14,521 nucleotides of DNA from CAZGTQ01 sp964528575 (GTDB lineage: Bacteria > Planctomycetota > UBA1135 > GCA-002686595). The position numbers and the translations under genes were made by a program. The notes under the pieces were generated by a model, which was not told the DNA's origin, did no database searches, and was given only the letters and a program-made list of their open reading frames with translations. The stretch is taken from the NCBI GenBank assembly GCA_964528575.1, contig CAZGTQ010000129.1, positions 1-14,521 on the forward strand, in the 5' to 3' direction. Position 1 is the first letter of the stretch; the number at the start of each line of letters is the position of its first letter. Below, piece after piece: positions 12,481 through 14,521 of this stretch.

Positions 12481-14307
12481 ATGGCACCCCGAGCCGCATC
12501 GATCGTCCTCGCCGTCGTCCTCGCCGCCCCGGCGGCCGCGCAGCGTCTCCCCGAGCACGGGCCGGTGTGGACGCCGCCTACGCCCAACGTCCTGATCCTC
12601 GTGCTCGACGACGTCGGCGTCGAGAGCATCGGAGCGTACGGACACGCGGCCGCCGACGCGCCGCCGACGCCGAGCCTCGACGCGCTCGCGCGCCGCGGCG
12701 TCACGTTCACGAGCGCGTGGGCGCAACCGTTGTGCTCGCCCGCGCGCGCGGCGCTGCAGACCGGCCGCTACGCGCTGCGCACCGGTATCGGCACCGGGCC
12801 CGTGTCGGTCTCGTGGGCGCCGGACGTGTCGCCGCCGCTGCCGCTGAGCGAGATCGTGCTGCCCGAGATGCTCGAGCGCGGCGGCGCGGGCTACGCGCAC
12901 GCGGCGATCGGGAAATGGCACCTCGGCACCGCGTCGGTCGGCGGGCCGAACGCGCCGAACCTCGCGGGCTGGGGGCACTACGAGGGCGTGCTCGACAACG
13001 TGCTGCCGCCGGACACGTACCAGGACTACATGCGCGTCACGAACGGCGTGCCGCAGCTCACGAGCGGCTACATGACGACGCGCGACGTCGACGCGGCGCT
13101 CGCGTGGATCGAGCGCGCGCAGGGGCCTTGGCTCGTCCACCTCGCCTTCCACGCGGCGCACGAGCCGTTCCACGCGCCGCCGCCGCACCTGCACACGCGC
13201 GACCTCGCTTCCGCGGGCCCGCCGGAGCTCGACCCGCGCCCGTACCACCTCGCGATGATCGAGGCGCTGGACACGGAGATCGGGCGGCTCCTCGCCTCGC
13301 TCGATCCGGCGACGTTGCGCGAGACCGTCGTGATCCTCGTCGGCGACAACGGCACGCCGAACGACGTGCTCGCCGCGAGCACGACCCCCGGCCACGGCAA
13401 GGGCACGCACTTCGAGAGCGGCGTGCGTGTGCCGCTGATCGTCGCGGGCCCGCCCGTCGCGCGGCCCGGCGCGGTTTGCGACGCGCTCGTCAGCATCGTC
13501 GACGTCTTCGCGACGGTCGCCGACGTCGCGAACGTGGATCTCGGCGACCCCGACGTGATCCCGCCGGGGACGGAGCTCGACTCGGTGAGCCTGCTCCCGT
13601 ACCTCGCCGAGCCCGGGCGGCCCTCGCTGCGCTCGGTCCTGTTCGCCGAGCACTTCTACCCGAACGGCAGCGGCGTCCCCGCCGGCGGCCAGTTCGTCAC
13701 GGCGGAGAGCGGCGACCCGCTCGTGTGCCAGAAGAATATCGGCTTCGGCGATCCGTCGCCGCAGCGCCCGGTGCTGACCGTGTGCGGAGACACGTTCACG
13801 TCCGGCAACGTCGTCGAGGTGCGCGTCCAGACGTTCGTGCCGTCGAGCCCCGGGTTGCTGGGCGTGTCGTTCGCGAGCGCGCCGGTCCCGCTCGCCGGCG
13901 GCATCCTCGCCGCGTACCCGCTCGCGAAGCTCGAGCCGATCCACACCAACGCCTGGGGCACCTACGCGAGCCTCGTGCAGATCCCGCACCCGATCCACGA
14001 GCCGACGCTCGACGTGTTCGTCCAGGCGCTCGTGCTCGACGCGACGCACCCGTCCGGCTTCCGCCTGAGCAACGCGGTGCGCGCCCGCTACCTCTCGATG
14101 GACCAGAAGATCGTCCGCGGCGAGCGCTACAAGTACGCGGGCATCGGCAACGGCGGCGCGGAGTTCCTCTACGACCTGCTGCTCGACCCCGCCGAGTCGC
14201 ACAACCTGCTCGCGCCCGCCGGCACCGCGGGTCTCGATCCCGCGCAGCTCGAAGCGTACTGGCTCCTGCGCGGCGAGCTCGCGAGCCTGATCCACTCGGA
14301 GCTGTAG
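12481..14307 (+). CDS. secreted type I (formylglycine) sulfatase with inserted beta domain
   Basis: A 608-residue exported enzyme that should cleave a sulfate ester. A signal peptide is clear (residues 1-20, ending in AAPAAAQ). The alkaline-phosphatase-like core follows: NVLILVLDDVG with metal ligands Asp43 and Asp44, the modification motif CSPAR (85-89) whose Cys85 would become formylglycine, GKWHLG, then VGDNGTP and GKGTHFESGVRVPLIVAGP with further metal and sulfate ligands. After LFAEHFYPNG (about 387-396) the expected C-terminal part is interrupted by about 105-140 residues of beta-rich sequence (431-536 at its core). The family pattern then resumes with MDQKIVRGERYKYAGIG and FLYDLLLDPAESHNLL. 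The sulfated substrate, probably a polysaccharide, cannot be read from the sequence. No sulfatase-maturing enzyme is in the window. Confidence 0.92.
   Translation: MAPRAASIVLAVVLAAPAAAQRLPEHGPVWTPPTPNVLILVLDDVGVESIGAYGHAAADAPPTPSLDALARRGVTFTSAWAQPLCSPARAALQTGRYALRTGIGTGPVSVSWAPDVSPPLPLSEIVLPEMLERGGAGYAHAAIGKWHLGTASVGGPNAPNLAGWGHYEGVLDNVLPPDTYQDYMRVTNGVPQLTSGYMTTRDVDAALAWIERAQGPWLVHLAFHAAHEPFHAPPPHLHTRDLASAGPPELDPRPYHLAMIEALDTEIGRLLASLDPATLRETVVILVGDNGTPNDVLAASTTPGHGKGTHFESGVRVPLIVAGPPVARPGAVCDALVSIVDVFATVADVANVDLGDPDVIPPGTELDSVSLLPYLAEPGRPSLRSVLFAEHFYPNGSGVPAGGQFVTAESGDPLVCQKNIGFGDPSPQRPVLTVCGDTFTSGNVVEVRVQTFVPSSPGLLGVSFASAPVPLAGGILAAYPLAKLEPIHTNAWGTYASLVQIPHPIHEPTLDVFVQALVLDATHPSGFRLSNAVRARYLSMDQKIVRGERYKYAGIGNGGAEFLYDLLLDPAESHNLLAPAGTAGLDPAQLEAYWLLRGELASLIHSEL
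13768..14085 (+). other. region encoding a planctomycete-type beta domain inserted in the sulfatase
   Basis: This segment (residues about 430-535) reads VLTVCGDTFTSGNVVEVRV, then SSPGLLGVSFASAPVPLAGG, then THPSGFRLSNAVRA. It resembles the C-terminal beta-sandwich domain that recurs in many secreted proteins of GC-rich Planctomycetota, recognised here from memory of the pattern. Such domains normally end a protein; here one lies between two sulfatase parts. Confidence 0.5.
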
Positions 14308-14387
14308 AGGGCCGCGTCCCGGCCGCCCGGATTCATCCGACGTTCATGGGCACTTGAAGCGACGCTCGGGAGCGCCGTCTACAACGT

Positions 14388-14441
14388 CTCCTGGCCTGTG
14401 GACGGCTCCGCGGCAGTGCGATCGAACGCCCGCGCCAGGAG
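14388..14441. repeat. 8-bp inverted repeat downstream of the sulfatase gene
   Basis: CTCCTGGC (14388-14395) is the exact reverse complement of GCCAGGAG (14434-14441), with 38 bases between. It lies in the gene-free last 214 bases of the window. With so wide a loop it could be chance or part of a structured 3' region. Confidence 0.25.
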
Positions 14442-14469
14442 CTCACGAGTCGCTCTTTCTTGCCACCAT

Positions 14470-14506
14470 GCCCGGGGCGGACGATGTGGGGTCTTCCGCT
14501 CCGGGC
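14470..14506 (+). terminator. strong 12-bp stem-loop, candidate terminator
   Basis: GCCCGGGGCGGA (14470-14481) pairs with TCCGCTCCGGGC (14495-14506) over 12 pairs including one G-T wobble, with a 13-base loop. It is followed by GCTTTCGTTCG, a weak T-rich stretch, on the + strand only, about 160 bases after the sulfatase stop. It could end the sulfatase transcript or belong to a gene beyond the window. Nothing else in 14308-14521 looks coding. Confidence 0.45.
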
Positions 14507-14521
14507 GCTTTCGTTCGTGCC

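Overview
The window reads as chromosomal DNA of a very GC-rich bacterium, most likely a marine-type member of the Planctomycetota. This rests on four things: the heavy GC bias in third codon positions; the mix of Gfo/Idh/MocA oxidoreductases, sugar-isomerase-like TIM barrels and a secreted sulfatase; a beta-rich domain inside that sulfatase that looks like the C-terminal domain recurring in secreted planctomycete proteins; and several isolated genes without Shine-Dalgarno sequences. The assignment is inference from gene content and style, not from a marker gene. No rRNA, tRNA, CRISPR array, transposase or phage gene was seen.

Region 1 (1-4199, + strand) is a tightly coupled five-gene operon. 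It holds the 3' end of an ApbE-like FMN transferase gene, a Tat-signal Gfo/Idh/MocA protein whose two usual catalytic residues are replaced, a small membrane protein with one heme-c motif, a sugar-isomerase/epimerase-type TIM barrel, and a second, catalytically intact Gfo/Idh/MocA dehydrogenase. Every junction is a 4-base stop/start overlap (ATGA or GTGA), so translation is probably coupled. Together the genes suggest processing of a sugar or polyol with part of the redox chemistry outside the cytoplasm. A stem-loop with a TTCG loop follows the operon.

Region 2 (4287-9484) is a polyphosphate module: polyphosphate kinase (ppk1, + strand) and an exopolyphosphatase/GppA-type phosphatase (- strand) point towards each other. 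Between them, on the - strand, lies an AAA ATPase of the DUF4143 family, visibly less GC-extreme than its neighbours. Upstream of its ATG are four degenerate direct repeats in exact 23-bp phase, an undescribed-looking regulatory array. An imperfect hairpin sits between the convergent ppk1 and ATPase genes.

Region 3 (9636-12442, + strand) is a PhnD-PhnC-PhnE type ABC importer (lipoprotein binding protein, ATPase, permease with an unusual N-terminal membrane extension), transcribed divergently from the phosphatase. An importer for a phosphorus compound next to polyphosphate synthesis and breakdown points to phosphorus acquisition and storage, although the substrate cannot be read from the sequence.

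Region 4 (12481-14307, + strand) is a secreted formylglycine-type sulfatase with an inserted planctomycete-type beta domain. The last 214 bases hold no gene that I can support, but contain inverted repeats, including a strong 12-bp stem at 14470-14506.
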